DNA of 64,000 nucleotides from Streptococcus pneumoniae (GCA_040719455.1 JBFDTN010000001.1:558001-622000); one strand, 5' to 3'; shown: positions 19,590 to 29,238, numbered from the stretch's first letter. A program made the numbers and translations. The notes: a model not told the origin generated them from the letters alone.

Positions 19590-20555
19590 ATGACACTTGA
19601 TAAAGCTCTATTACTAGAGGTGTTCCGTAAAATGGAAGAAATCCGTCGGATGGATTTAAAAATTGCGCAACTCGTGAAGAAAGGAAAGGTTCCTGGGATG
19701 ACGCACTTCTCTGTCGGAGAAGAAGCAGCAAACGTTGGAGCCATGCTGGCTCTTGATAAAGATGATTTGATTACCTCAAATCACCGCGGGCACGGGCAAG
19801 CCATTGCTAAAGGAATTAACTTAAATGAGATGATGGCAGAAATCCTCGGCAAATACACCGGAACTTGTAAAGGTAAGGGTGGTTCTATGCATATTGCAGA
19901 CCTAGATGCTGGTAATCTAGGTGCCAATGGTATTGTAGGAGGGGGCATGGGGATTGCTGTTGGCGCAGCATTGAGCCAGCAGATGCATAAAACCGGTCGT
20001 ATCGTTGTATGTTTCTTTGGAGATGGAGCGACAAATGAGGGGGTGTTCCATGAAGCAGTCAATATGGCTTCTATCTGGAATTTACCAGTCATTTTTTATT
20101 GCATTAACAATGGTTATGGTATTTCTGCGGATATTAAAAAGATGACCAATGTCAAACATATCCATGAGCGGAGCGCTGCGTATGGGATCCCTGGGATGTT
20201 TATCCCAGATGGCAATAATGTTCTTGACGTCTATGAAGAATTTAAAAAAGCAGTGGAGCATGTGCGTAGCGGCAAAGGACCTGTCTTGATTGAAAGCGTG
20301 ACCTATCGTTGGCTAGGGCATTCGTCTTCTGACCCTGGCAAATACCGTACGCGCGAAGAAGTAGAAGAATGGAAGAAAAAAGACCCGATTGAACAACTTA
20401 GAAACCATCTAATAGAAAATAACCTAGCCACAGCTGAGGAGTTAGAAGTGATTCAAGCAGATGTTAAAGAAACAATCGAAGCGTCTGTCGTCTTTGCAGA
20501 AGAGAGTCCATTCCCACCACTAGCATCTGCTTTTGAAGATATTTACGCAGACTAA
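19590..20555 (+). CDS. acoA: Acetoin/pyruvate dehydrogenase E1 alpha subunit
   Basis: 321 residues. Thiamine-diphosphate binding is shown by GDGATNEGVFHEAVNMASIWNLP (starting about residue 141) and the phosphorylation-loop-like HSSSDPGKYR region (about 246). It forms the E1 heterotetramer with acoB. First gene of acoABC-lpd-lplA. Streptococcal copies are annotated as acetoin or pyruvate dehydrogenase; sequence alone does not decide the 2-oxo substrate. Confidence 0.9.
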   Translation: MTLDKALLLEVFRKMEEIRRMDLKIAQLVKKGKVPGMTHFSVGEEAANVGAMLALDKDDLITSNHRGHGQAIAKGINLNEMMAEILGKYTGTCKGKGGSMHIADLDAGNLGANGIVGGGMGIAVGAALSQQMHKTGRIVVCFFGDGATNEGVFHEAVNMASIWNLPVIFYCINNGYGISADIKKMTNVKHIHERSAAYGIPGMFIPDGNNVLDVYEEFKKAVEHVRSGKGPVLIESVTYRWLGHSSSDPGKYRTREEVEEWKKKDPIEQLRNHLIENNLATAEELEVIQADVKETIEASVVFAEESPFPPLASAFEDIYAD

Positions 20556-20573
20556 GAGAGGAGAAAGATAGAT

Positions 20574-21566
20574 ATGGAAACAAAAGTAATGTCATTCCGC
20601 GATACCATTATCCTTGCAATGTCTGAGGAAATGCGTCGTGATGAGAATGTCCTATTAATGGGAGAAGATGTCGGTATCTTTGGAGGAGATTTTGGAACAT
20701 CCGTTGGAATGTTGGAAGAGTTTGGTCCAGAACGTGTTAGGGATTGTCCGATTTCTGAGGCAGCTATTTCAGGAGCCGCAGCAGGAGCTGCTATGACAGG
20801 GCTTCGTCCGATTGTAGATATGACCTTTATGGACTTCTCTGTCATTGCCATGGATGCGATTGTCAATCAAGCAGCGAAAACGCGCTATATGTTTGGCGGA
20901 AAAGGGCAGGTGCCGATGACGGTGCGCTGTGCAGCAGGAAATGGTGTCGGATCAGCTGCTCAGCATTCGCAGTCCTTGGAAAGCTGGTTTACGCACATTC
21001 CAGGATTGAAGGTGGTAGCTCCAGGAACACCAGCTGATATGAAAGGTTTGCTGAAAGCTTCGATTCGAGATAACAATCCGGTCATTATCTTAGAATATAA
21101 GTCTGAGTTCAATCAAAAAGGAGAAGTCCCTGTGGATCCTGACTATGTTATTCCGCTTGGTGTAGGGGAAATCAAAAAAGAAGGAACAGATATCACAGTC
21201 GTTACGTACGGAAAAATGTTGCGCCGTGTCATGCAAGCAGCAGAAGAATTAGCAACAGAAGGAATTTCTGTTGAAGTCGTTGACCCTAGAACTCTGGTAC
21301 CTTTGGACAAGGACATCATCATCAATTCTGTGAAAAAGACAGGTAAGGTCGTTTTGGTAAATGATGCGCATAAGGCGAGCGGCTACATTGGTGAGATTTC
21401 AGCTATTATCTCTGAGTCAGAAGCCTTTGATTATTTAGATGCTCCTATTCGTCGTTGTGCAGGTGAAGATGTGCCAATGCCGTATGCACAAAATCTCGAA
21501 AATGCAATGATACCAACCGTTGAAAGTATCAAGGATGCAATTCGCAAAACCTACCATAAAGAATAG
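20574..21566 (+). CDS. acoB: Acetoin/pyruvate dehydrogenase E1 beta subunit
   Basis: 330 residues, Transket_pyr domain followed by the transketolase C-terminal domain (VEVVDPRTLVPLD about residue 225). SD GAGGAG 18 bp after acoA. It pairs with acoA to decarboxylate the 2-oxo or acetoin substrate and transfer the acyl unit to lipoate. Confidence 0.9.
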   Translation: METKVMSFRDTIILAMSEEMRRDENVLLMGEDVGIFGGDFGTSVGMLEEFGPERVRDCPISEAAISGAAAGAAMTGLRPIVDMTFMDFSVIAMDAIVNQAAKTRYMFGGKGQVPMTVRCAAGNGVGSAAQHSQSLESWFTHIPGLKVVAPGTPADMKGLLKASIRDNNPVIILEYKSEFNQKGEVPVDPDYVIPLGVGEIKKEGTDITVVTYGKMLRRVMQAAEELATEGISVEVVDPRTLVPLDKDIIINSVKKTGKVVLVNDAHKASGYIGEISAIISESEAFDYLDAPIRRCAGEDVPMPYAQNLENAMIPTVESIKDAIRKTYHKE

Positions 21567-21644
21567 CAATATTATTTTACATAACTAATATTATGCAAAA
21601 TAATACCTATTTATACGAAGCACAATCATGAAAGAGGAGTCTCC

Positions 21645-22694
21645 ATGACAGATGATAAGTTAAGAGCGACCCCTGCCGCTAGAAAATTAGCAGATGAGCT
21701 AAAGCTCAATCTCTACGACATTTCTGGAACAGGCGCAAAGGGGCGCGTGCATAAAGAAGATGTAGAAAATTATAAGGAAACCAATCGTGTGAAAATTTCT
21801 CCTTTGGCGAAGAAAATTGCAGAAGAACACAATATTGCGTGGCAAGAAATTCACGGAACAGGTGTCCGTGGCAAGATCATGAAAAAAGATGTCTTAGCTC
21901 TCTTGCCTGAAAATGTTGAAAGTGATACGATTAAATCACCTGCTCATATTGAAAAAGTGGAAGAGCTACCATCTAATCAAACAGCTTTTGGTGAAATCGA
22001 GCGTATTCCAATGTCACCAATGCGTAAGGTCATTGCTCAACGGATGGTCGAAAGTTATCTCAAAGCTCCTGTTTTTGCCTTGAATTACGAGGTGGATATG
22101 ACCAATCTCATTGCTCTTCGTAAGCAAGTCATTGAGCCTATCTTAGCCAAAACAGGTAATAAAGTAACCTTTACGGATTTGATTGGTTTAGCGGTGGTGA
22201 AAAATCTGATGAAACTAGAACATCGCTTTATCAACGCTAGTCTCAATCCTGAGGGAACAGAAATTACGGTTCATCATTATGTGAACTTAGGCATTGCAGT
22301 TGGATTAGATGAGGGATTGCTCGTGCCTGTCGTGAAAAATGCAGAAAAAATGACACTATCAGAATTTGTCTCCGCATCTAAAGAGCTGATTAAGGCTACA
22401 CAGGCAGGAAAACTAAAACCTGACCAAATGTCAGGGTCAACCTTCTCGATTTCAAATCTAGGAATGTTTGGGATTGATTCTTTCAATCCGATTATCAACC
22501 AACCGAACTCTGCCATCCTTGGCGTGGCTGCTACTCAAGAAAAAGCAGTGGTTGTTGATGGAGAAATTGTGATCCGTCCAATCATGAAATTGACCTTGAC
22601 GATTGATCATCGAGTAGTTGATGGAATGAACGGGGCGAAGTTTATGGTAGATCTCAAACATACCCTAGAAAATCCTATGGAATTGCTTGTATAA
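21645..22694 (+). CDS. acoC: Dihydrolipoyl acyltransferase E2 without lipoyl domain
   Basis: 349 residues. Instead of the expected N-terminal lipoyl domain, the protein begins directly with two tandem E3/E1-binding domains (RATPAARKLADEL, residues 6-18; KISPLAKKIAEEH about 50-62). The catalytic 2-oxoacid dehydrogenase acyltransferase domain follows, ending with the active-site DHRVVDG (about 323-329). The lipoyl domain of this complex is on the E3 gene immediately downstream. SD AGAGGAG. It lies within the operon. Confidence 0.9.
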   Translation: MTDDKLRATPAARKLADELKLNLYDISGTGAKGRVHKEDVENYKETNRVKISPLAKKIAEEHNIAWQEIHGTGVRGKIMKKDVLALLPENVESDTIKSPAHIEKVEELPSNQTAFGEIERIPMSPMRKVIAQRMVESYLKAPVFALNYEVDMTNLIALRKQVIEPILAKTGNKVTFTDLIGLAVVKNLMKLEHRFINASLNPEGTEITVHHYVNLGIAVGLDEGLLVPVVKNAEKMTLSEFVSASKELIKATQAGKLKPDQMSGSTFSISNLGMFGIDSFNPIINQPNSAILGVAATQEKAVVVDGEIVIRPIMKLTLTIDHRVVDGMNGAKFMVDLKHTLENPMELLV

Positions 22695-22724
22695 TAGACG
22701 AGAGAAAGAGATAAAGGAGAAGAC

Positions 22725-24431
22725 ATGGCTTTAGAAGTAATTATGCCCAAAGCAGGGGTTGATATGACCGAAGGACAGATTGTCCAATGGAATAAAAAAG
22801 TAGGAGAATTTGTCAAAGAAGGAGAAATTCTTTTAGAAATTATGACCGATAAGGTCAGCATGGAGCTAGAAGCAGAAGAAGATGGCTATCTGATTGCGAT
22901 TTTAAAAGGAGATGGTGAAACAGTTCCTGTTACAGAAGTCATTGGGTATCTAGGAGCAGAGGGCGAGTCTATTCCATTGGCTTCAGGAGCGCCTGATGCA
23001 GCACCAGCTAATGAAGTGGGAACTGGTGAAGCAATGCTAGAAGATAAGAGTGATGATGCCTATGATATTGTAGTCATTGGTGGTGGTCCTGCTGGTTATG
23101 TGTCTGCTATTAAAGCAGCGCAATTAGGCGGAAAAGTTGCTTTAGTTGAGAAATCTGAGCTTGGTGGAACTTGTTTGAACCGTGGTTGTATCCCAACTAA
23201 GACTTATCTCCATAATGCAGAAATCATTGAAAATATCGGGTATGCAGCACATCGTGGTATTATCATTGAAAATCCTGCCTTTAGCATTGATATGGATAAG
23301 GTTCTTGAGACGAAAAATAAAGTAGTCCAAACCCTTGTTGGTGGAGTAGCTGGACTCTTGCGGAGCTATGGCGTAGATGTTTATAAAGGCGTAGGAACGA
23401 TTACTAAAGACAAGAATGTTTTGGTTAATGGTGAAGAAGTACTAGAAACCAAGAAAATCATCCTAGCAGGCGGCTCAAAAGTCAGCAAAATCAATGTTCC
23501 TGGAATGGAATCATCCTTGGTCATGACCAGCGATGATATTTTAGAGATGAATGAAGTCCCAGAAAATCTTGTCATCATCGGTGGTGGGGTTGTCGGTATT
23601 GAACTTGGACAAGCCTTTATGACCTTTGGAAGTAAGGTGACGGTTATTGAAATGATGGACCGCATTGTACCAGCGATGGATAAGGAAGTCTCTAAAAACC
23701 TCCGTCTCATTTTGGAACTAAAAGGCATGACGATTTTGACAGAGACTAAGTTACAAGAAATCATCGAAGAAAATGGTCAATTACGGATTAAAGTTGAAGG
23801 CAAGGACGATATTATAGCCGATAAAGCCTTGCTATCTATCGGACGTGTACCAGATCTTGAAGGGATTGGTGATATTGAGTTTGAGATGGATCGTGGACGA
23901 ATCAAAGTCAATGAATACATGGAAACATCCGTTTCTGGTATCTATGCACCGGGAGATATTAACGGTACCAAGATGTTGGCTCATGCTGCCTTTCGCATGG
24001 GAGAGGTAGCAGCTGAAAATGCCTTAAAAGGCAATCATGCTATTGCAAAATTGAACTTAACCCCTGCTGCAATTTATACCTTGCCAGAAGTCGCAGCTGT
24101 CGGTTTGACTGAAGAGCAAGCTCGTGAAAAATATGATGTAGCAATCGGAAAATTCAACTTTGCTGCAAATGGACGTGCCATTGCTTCTGACGCTGCACAA
24201 GGATTTGTCAAAGTTATCGCAGATAAGAAATACGGTGAAGTCCTAGGAGTACATATCATTGGACCATCAGCAGCTGAGTTGATTAACGAAGCGTCTTCTA
24301 TTATTGAGATGGAAATTACGGTCGAAGAAATGCTCAAGACCATTCACGGACATCCAACCTATTCAGAAGTGATGTACGAAGCCTTTGCAGATGTATTAGG
24401 CTTAGCTGTACATTCTCCAAAGAAAAAGTAA
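22725..24431 (+). CDS. lpd: Dihydrolipoamide dehydrogenase E3 with N-terminal lipoyl domain
   Basis: 568 residues, about 100 longer than a plain E3. Residues 1-80 are a lipoyl domain with the lipoylated Lys in TDKVSME (about 43). After a linker of about 30 residues come the FAD site GGGPAGY (about 121), the redox disulfide GGTCLNRGC (about 147-155), the NAD site GGGVVGIELG (about 287) and the C-terminal His-Glu HGHPTYSE. It reoxidises dihydrolipoate. Carrying the lipoyl domain here compensates for its absence from acoC. Confidence 0.93.
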   Translation: MALEVIMPKAGVDMTEGQIVQWNKKVGEFVKEGEILLEIMTDKVSMELEAEEDGYLIAILKGDGETVPVTEVIGYLGAEGESIPLASGAPDAAPANEVGTGEAMLEDKSDDAYDIVVIGGGPAGYVSAIKAAQLGGKVALVEKSELGGTCLNRGCIPTKTYLHNAEIIENIGYAAHRGIIIENPAFSIDMDKVLETKNKVVQTLVGGVAGLLRSYGVDVYKGVGTITKDKNVLVNGEEVLETKKIILAGGSKVSKINVPGMESSLVMTSDDILEMNEVPENLVIIGGGVVGIELGQAFMTFGSKVTVIEMMDRIVPAMDKEVSKNLRLILELKGMTILTETKLQEIIEENGQLRIKVEGKDDIIADKALLSIGRVPDLEGIGDIEFEMDRGRIKVNEYMETSVSGIYAPGDINGTKMLAHAAFRMGEVAAENALKGNHAIAKLNLTPAAIYTLPEVAAVGLTEEQAREKYDVAIGKFNFAANGRAIASDAAQGFVKVIADKKYGEVLGVHIIGPSAAELINEASSIIEMEITVEEMLKTIHGHPTYSEVMYEAFADVLGLAVHSPKKK

Positions 24432-24445
24432 AAAACATGTGCAAA

Positions 24446-24615
24446 TGATGGGAGTGGGATTCAATCGTGATTTCGAAGAAATTGATTTTGTTAACTTCGC
24501 TTTCCAATTTTTAGGCTCAGGTATCAATAGTCACTTCCTTGGCTATTGATATGCGCCAAACTGTTAGAATTATAAAATGTAACGAGGTTGGATATTTTTA
24601 TCCCACTCTCCATTT
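24446..24615. repeat. Dispersed non-coding repeat, copy 2
   Basis: It lies between lpd and lplA. It starts ATGGGAGTGGGATTCAATCG and ends ATAAAATGTAACGAGGTTGG followed by TCCCACTCTCCATT, the same ends as the copy near 2494-2727 but with a shorter, different middle. The inverted ends would fold the transcript between lpd and lplA into a hairpin. Confidence 0.6.
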
Positions 24616-24644
24616 GTCATCGACTATCTCAATCTGGAGGATTT

Positions 24645-25634
24645 ATGAAATACATTATCAATCATAGCAATGATACGGCTTACAATATTGCCTTAGAAGA
24701 ATATGCTTTTAAGCAGTTGTTAGACGAAGACATGATTTTCCTACTGTGGATTAACAAACCATCCATCATCGTAGGACGTCATCAAAATACCATCGAAGAA
24801 ATCAACCGTGATTTTGTGCGGGAAAATGGTATTGAAGTGGTTCGCCGGATTAGCGGCGGTGGCGCTGTTTATCATGATTACAATAATCTAAATTACACCA
24901 TTATTTCTAAGGAAAGTGAAGACCGTGCCTTTGATTTTAAGAGTTTTTCCATTCCTGTGATTAAAACCTTGGAATCTCTTGGTGTGAAAGCTGAATTTAC
25001 TGGTCGAAATGACTTGGAAATTGATGGTAAAAAATTCTGTGGCAACGCTCAAGCTTATATCAACGGACGTATCATGCACCATGGTTGTCTCTTATTTGAT
25101 GTGGATTTGTCAGTCTTATCCAAGGCACTTAAGGTTTCAAAAGATAAAATTGAGTCGAAAGGTGTAAAATCCGTTCGAGCGCGTGTGACGAATATTATTG
25201 ATGAATTGCCTGAAAAGATCACTGTCGAAGCCTTCCGTGATCTACTTTTAGATTACATGAAAAAAGAATATCCAGACATGACCGAGTATATTTTTTCAGA
25301 AGAAGAGATTGCAGCGATTGAAAAGACCAAGGCGGAAAAATTCGGAAATTGGGACTGGAATTATGGGAAATCGCCAGACTATAATATCAAGAGAGGTACG
25401 AAATTCCAAAGTGGAAAAGTGGAAGTTTATGCCAACGTCGTGCAATCCCGCATTGAAAACCTAAAAATTTACGGAGATTTCTTTGGAATTGAAGATGTAG
25501 CTGCGGTTGAAGAGGTTGTCAAAGGAATTCCTTATGAGCGCGAGAGCGTTTTAGAAGCTTTAGAGACGCTTGATATTAGTCGTTACTTTGCAGGTATTAG
25601 TCGAGAAGAGATTGCAGAAGCGATTGTGGGGTGA
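24645..25634 (+). CDS. lplA: Lipoate-protein ligase
   Basis: 329 residues from the ATG at 24645, where GGAGG is 5 nt upstream; a longer reading back to 24588 runs into the dispersed repeat. Lipoate-binding RRISGGGAVYHDYNNLNYT (about residues 67-85) and the catalytic Lys in RNDLEIDGKKFCGNAQ (about 120-135) are present, plus the C-terminal accessory domain. It attaches scavenged lipoate to the lipoyl domain on lpd, so its position in the aco operon is functional. Confidence 0.92.
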   Translation: MKYIINHSNDTAYNIALEEYAFKQLLDEDMIFLLWINKPSIIVGRHQNTIEEINRDFVRENGIEVVRRISGGGAVYHDYNNLNYTIISKESEDRAFDFKSFSIPVIKTLESLGVKAEFTGRNDLEIDGKKFCGNAQAYINGRIMHHGCLLFDVDLSVLSKALKVSKDKIESKGVKSVRARVTNIIDELPEKITVEAFRDLLLDYMKKEYPDMTEYIFSEEEIAAIEKTKAEKFGNWDWNYGKSPDYNIKRGTKFQSGKVEVYANVVQSRIENLKIYGDFFGIEDVAAVEEVVKGIPYERESVLEALETLDISRYFAGISREEIAEAIVG

Positions 25635-25638
25635 TACT

Positions 25639-25974
25639 ATGAGCATTACAGTATTGATTACCTATAAGGGAAAGGGTGTGGCAGCCCAGCAATTTGCTAG
25701 AGAAATGGAACAAACAGGTATCGCAGAACGTATTCGTCAAGAAGTCGGAAATTTGCGCTATGAATATTTTCGACCTTTTGATGATGAGGAAAGTATCCTG
25801 CTGGTCGATAGTTGGGAAAATCAAGAAGCCTTAGACCTCCATCATGCTTCTCCTATGATGGGAGATATTATACGTTTGCGGGAAAAGTATGACTTACATA
25901 TGGCAGTGGAACGTTATTACTCAGAAGATGTTCCCGAACAAGATTTGATCTTTATTCGTAAGGAGAAAAAATGA
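25639..25974 (+). CDS. Antibiotic biosynthesis monooxygenase (ABM) domain protein
   Basis: 111 residues from the ATG at 25639, 5 bp after lplA. The single ABM ferredoxin-like fold is suggested by YEYFRPFDDEESILLVDSWENQEALDLHH (starting about residue 40). Such small proteins are quinol monooxygenases or of unknown function. Likely the last intact gene of the aco-lplA transcript. Confidence 0.75.
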   Translation: MSITVLITYKGKGVAAQQFAREMEQTGIAERIRQEVGNLRYEYFRPFDDEESILLVDSWENQEALDLHHASPMMGDIIRLREKYDLHMAVERYYSEDVPEQDLIFIRKEKK

Positions 25975-26380
25975 TGTCATTTCAAAAGGTAGCTGACTTA
26001 CTTCAGCAGCTGGATCGCTCTATTTGGATACAGACTTTAGAAAAAACCATGTATCTTTACTGGACAAAGAAAGTTTATCAGGAAAATCAGTCGTTTTGGT
26101 AGGATTGGCTACCTTAATTTTTTCCATTTGGAATGGCACTGGTCGCATTTTTAAGAGATTTTCCACTATAAAATTTAGAATAGTTTTCTAGTGATGAGTC
26201 ATCGCTTATCTCAGCAACAGCTTTTTCAGCTAGCAAATAGCATTCCTGTCTCGATCGGTCTTCACCAATTAGCTTGATTGGTTCAGGCAGCTATTCTGCT
26301 TGAATTAATCAAGCCTATGTGTGGAATGTTGCTTTTCTTCACCATCATTTGATAGAAGCATTAGGAAAACGCTTTATTTT
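25972..26380 (+). pseudogene. Degraded gene remnant
   Basis: A 43-codon frame (25972-26103) starts at an ATGA overlap with the preceding stop and ends in TAG. Downstream are short frames broken by several stops and frame changes, including hydrophobic stretches such as GLATLIFSIWNGTG and LVQAAILLELIKPMC. This looks like one small membrane protein gene in decay, but I do not recognise the family. Confidence 0.35.
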
Positions 26381-26415
26381 GTGCTATACTAAGAGCAAAG
26401 AATAAGGAGGCAGAT

Positions 26416-27927
26416 ATGTCACATCATGTTTTACAAAATGGGTCGGATATTCGAGGGATTGCGATTGAAACGGACGAATACGCTGTGAATCTAACAGAAG
26501 AAGCAGTTCGGAAGATAGCAAGAGGTGTCATCCATTGGCTATGCCAAGATGAGCAATTCTCTAAAATCTATCAAGCAGGACAGCTAAAAATCGGAATTGG
26601 ACGAGATAGTCGTCTCAGTGGTCCGAGTTTAGTTGCCGCTTTTTCGCAAGAAGCAACTCGATTTGGGGCTCAAGTCTTGGATTTTGGATTAGCCACAACC
26701 CCTGCCCTCTTTATGAGTACGCAGTACCCAGAGTTTGCTTGTCATGCTGGTATTATGGTGACTGCTAGTCACTTGCCTTACTATTTTAATGGCATTAAGA
26801 TTTTTAGCCAAAAAGGTGGCGCTGAACACGAAGATATTGCTTTCATCCTTGAGAACAGTGAGGAATTACCAGTAGAAAGTAAGGGGACTGTGACTCCAGC
26901 TGATTTGATGAACCCTTATGCTGAGGACTTGGTGGAAAAAATTCGTAATGCCAATAACGGAGAGCAAGAACCTTTGAAAGGCTTGCATATCTTGGTCGAT
27001 GCTGGAAATGGAGCAGGTGGTTTCTTTGCTGAAAAAGTCTTAGAACCTCTAGGTGCTAAGACGGCAGGTTCTCAATTTTTAGATCCTGACGGGACTTTTC
27101 CAAACCATATCCCAAATCCTGATAATAAAGAAGCCATGGCAAGTATTCAGGAAGCAGTATTGCGCCACAACGCAGATTTGGGAATTATCTTTGATACCGA
27201 TGTCGATCGTGCAGCTCTCGTGACCAAGTCAGGAGAGATTCTCAATAGGAATAATCTAATTGCCGTTCTCAGTCAAATCATTCTGCAAGAACACCCAGGA
27301 ACGAGCATTGTGACCAATTCGCCGACTTCTGAACATTTAAAACGCTTTATTGAAGAGCTGGGTGGTAAGCAGATTCGGTATATTTCAGGCTATCGCAATG
27401 TCATCAATAAGGCCATCGCCACTAATGAAGAAGGTATAGATTGTCAGTTAGCCATTGAGACATCCGGTCATGCTGCCTTTAAGGAAAATTACTTTCTTGA
27501 TGATGGCACCTATGCAGCGGCGAAGATTCTCATGCTTTTACCTCACTTACAATCAGACGGAAAGAGCTTAGATGATTTGATTGCAACTTTAAAACAGCCA
27601 GTTGAAACGCAGGAAGTTCGCTTTAAGTTGGAAACAGATAATTTTCGTGCCCTTGGTGAACAAGCGATTGCAGATTTGCGAGAGCAAAAGATAGATGGCT
27701 TTGTCTTTAATCCTGAAAATGAAGAAGGGGTGCGGTTTGATGTTAGCTCTCCATACGGCTCTGGCTGGTTCTTACTACGCATGAGTCTTCATGAACCTCT
27801 GCTAGTTTTACAAGTTGAGAATGACGAACTAGGTCATATTCCAGCTATTTTAAAAGAAATAAGTCACTGTTTGAAAGTCTATCCAGCTATCAATCAAGCA
27901 CAATTACAGGCTATTATTCAATCATAA
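26416..27927 (+). CDS. Phosphohexomutase (phosphoglucomutase/phosphomannomutase family)
   Basis: 503 residues, four-domain alpha-D-phosphohexomutase. The active Ser lies in TASHLPYYFNG (about residue 115), the metal-binding loop is FDTDVDRA (about 259) and the sugar loop ETSGHAAFKE (about 351). It interconverts hexose-1- and -6-phosphates; the sugar is not resolved from sequence. SD AAGGAGG; a TATACT -10 lies about 20 bp upstream. Confidence 0.85.
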   Translation: MSHHVLQNGSDIRGIAIETDEYAVNLTEEAVRKIARGVIHWLCQDEQFSKIYQAGQLKIGIGRDSRLSGPSLVAAFSQEATRFGAQVLDFGLATTPALFMSTQYPEFACHAGIMVTASHLPYYFNGIKIFSQKGGAEHEDIAFILENSEELPVESKGTVTPADLMNPYAEDLVEKIRNANNGEQEPLKGLHILVDAGNGAGGFFAEKVLEPLGAKTAGSQFLDPDGTFPNHIPNPDNKEAMASIQEAVLRHNADLGIIFDTDVDRAALVTKSGEILNRNNLIAVLSQIILQEHPGTSIVTNSPTSEHLKRFIEELGGKQIRYISGYRNVINKAIATNEEGIDCQLAIETSGHAAFKENYFLDDGTYAAAKILMLLPHLQSDGKSLDDLIATLKQPVETQEVRFKLETDNFRALGEQAIADLREQKIDGFVFNPENEEGVRFDVSSPYGSGWFLLRMSLHEPLLVLQVENDELGHIPAILKEISHCLKVYPAINQAQLQAIIQS

Positions 27928-27933
27928 AATCAA

Positions 27934-27960
27934 AAAAGTAAGGTCTCAAACCTTACTTTT
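27934..27960. terminator. Bidirectional terminator
   Basis: AAAAGTAAGG / CCTTACTTTT with a 7-nt loop, symmetrical A and T tracts. It serves the phosphohexomutase and the converging hydrolase pseudogene, whose stop codon lies within the stem. Confidence 0.85.
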
Positions 27961-28674
27961 CAATCTTTTCTTGGCTTAAAAATGCAATAATCTGCTGAAT
28001 GATTTCATCTTGTTGCTCAGAAGCAGAAATAACTGGCGTTCCGTCTTTTTGTTGCTGACCATAAAGACCAAATCCGCTATGATTTCCTCCCTCAATGGTC
28101 ACATAGTGAGTATCTGCTGGTAGTCGCTTTTAGCCTCTTCGTATTTGTCCCATTTTAAAATCTTGTCTTTAGAGGCAGTCAGTGAGAGTACAGGAAGATT
28201 GCTATTTGCTAGATTAATGCTATCAGATGGATAGGCAGCTAGCAAAATCAATCCATCAACTTCAGGCAGTTCAGTATTCATGCTAGCCACAACCCCACCC
28301 AGGGAATGCCCACCAATAGAGACATGCTTCAAGCCGTAACGTTTGATGACTTTCTTGGCTTTACCTGTTGAGAGAATGGGTAGATTAAGCGTGGAGTTAA
28401 GGAGATAGACAGTGTACCCTTTCTCAGCAAGCACAACTCCGAGTTTGGCATAGCTTTTAGCTTCAACCAAGCCACCACCATAGAGAAGAACCGTTCCTTT
28501 TTCATCTTTGGCTTTGAAAATCATTGTACCATTTTCAATCCTAGCTTGCTTGACATAACTGAGAGCTTCAGATGTAGGCTGATAGGTCCTACTATGGATA
28601 GCAATTCCTCCGATAAAGCTAGATGCCAGTAGCAGTAGAAGGATTATTTTGAGAATTTTTTTCAGTCATTTCAT
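27953..28674 (-). pseudogene. Alpha/beta hydrolase with two lesions
   Basis: A frame of about 240 codons for a secreted or membrane-anchored alpha/beta hydrolase. Lesion 1: the start ATG at 28674 is followed by AAA and an in-frame TGA, after which LKKILKIILLLLLASSF reads as a signal anchor. Lesion 2: near 28118-28130 the frame shifts by one base. The catalytic Ser (GGHSLGG) is in the 28524-28130 part, but the catalytic His (GGNHSGFG) is only in the shifted frame that ends at 27953. The remaining 141-residue ORF therefore lacks the catalytic His. Confidence 0.8.
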
Positions 28675-28695
28675 ACCTGTTTTTTCTAAAATGGG

Positions 28696-28953
28696 TTAAT
28701 AGTGGTCTTTACAAGAATAAATGTAAATAGTCGTATCGTCAACACTATAAATAATTCGATGTTCATCTGAAATCCGTCTAGACCATTTACCAGTTAGGTC
28801 ATATTTTAACGGTTCAGGTTTTCCAATACCTGAAAATGGATGACGATCAATTTCTTTGATGAGTCGATTGATTTTCTTAATCGTTGTTTTATTTCCTTGA
28901 TCGTACCAATACATGTAGTCATTCCATGCATCATCTGACCAAGCCTTAATCAT
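28696..28953 (-). CDS. yoeB: YoeB/Txe-family mRNA interferase toxin
   Basis: 85 residues, the length of E. coli YoeB (84). Family motifs GIGKPEPLKYDL, SRRISDEHRI and the terminal CKDHY supply the conserved Glu, Arg, His and C-terminal Tyr of the RelE-fold RNase. It cleaves mRNA at the ribosomal A-site. It overlaps the antitoxin gene by 8 bp. Confidence 0.93.
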   Translation of the reverse strand: MIKAWSDDAWNDYMYWYDQGNKTTIKKINRLIKEIDRHPFSGIGKPEPLKYDLTGKWSRRISDEHRIIYSVDDTTIYIYSCKDHY

Positions 28954-29215
28954 TATCTTCTACCTCAAGAAGTTCATGTGTGTGAAAGTTTCTAGTCTTG
29001 AACTGCTCATCGCCACGCTTGATTTTATCCATCAAGTAGCTATTTGACATAATACGAAATGTCTCTTGCATATTGTCATAATCTCTCTTAGAAAGGACTA
29101 CAATGGTGTCTTCCACATCACGCGAGGTTACAATGAGCGCCTCAGCATCTTCATTCACCTGCTTCATGTAATGCTTCAGATTTTGTCTGAAATTTGAGTA
29201 AGCTACCGCTTCCAT
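28946..29215 (-). CDS. yefM: YefM/Phd-family antitoxin
   Basis: 89 residues, Phd/YefM DNA-binding N-terminus (MEAVAYSNFRQNLKHYM) and an acidic C-terminal tail that neutralises YoeB. It is first in the pair and autoregulates; operator hexamers TGTACA lie upstream. The pair sits just outside attL of the guaA element, so it belongs to the flanking chromosome or to an older insertion. Confidence 0.92.
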   Translation of the reverse strand: MEAVAYSNFRQNLKHYMKQVNEDAEALIVTSRDVEDTIVVLSKRDYDNMQETFRIMSNSYLMDKIKRGDEQFKTRNFHTHELLEVEDND

Positions 29216-29238
29216 GGAATCATCTCCTTTTGTTTACT

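Noticed and set aside
24432-24644. Riboswitch before lplA
   Set aside because: Its edges match the dispersed repeat near rex and no known aptamer fold is visible.
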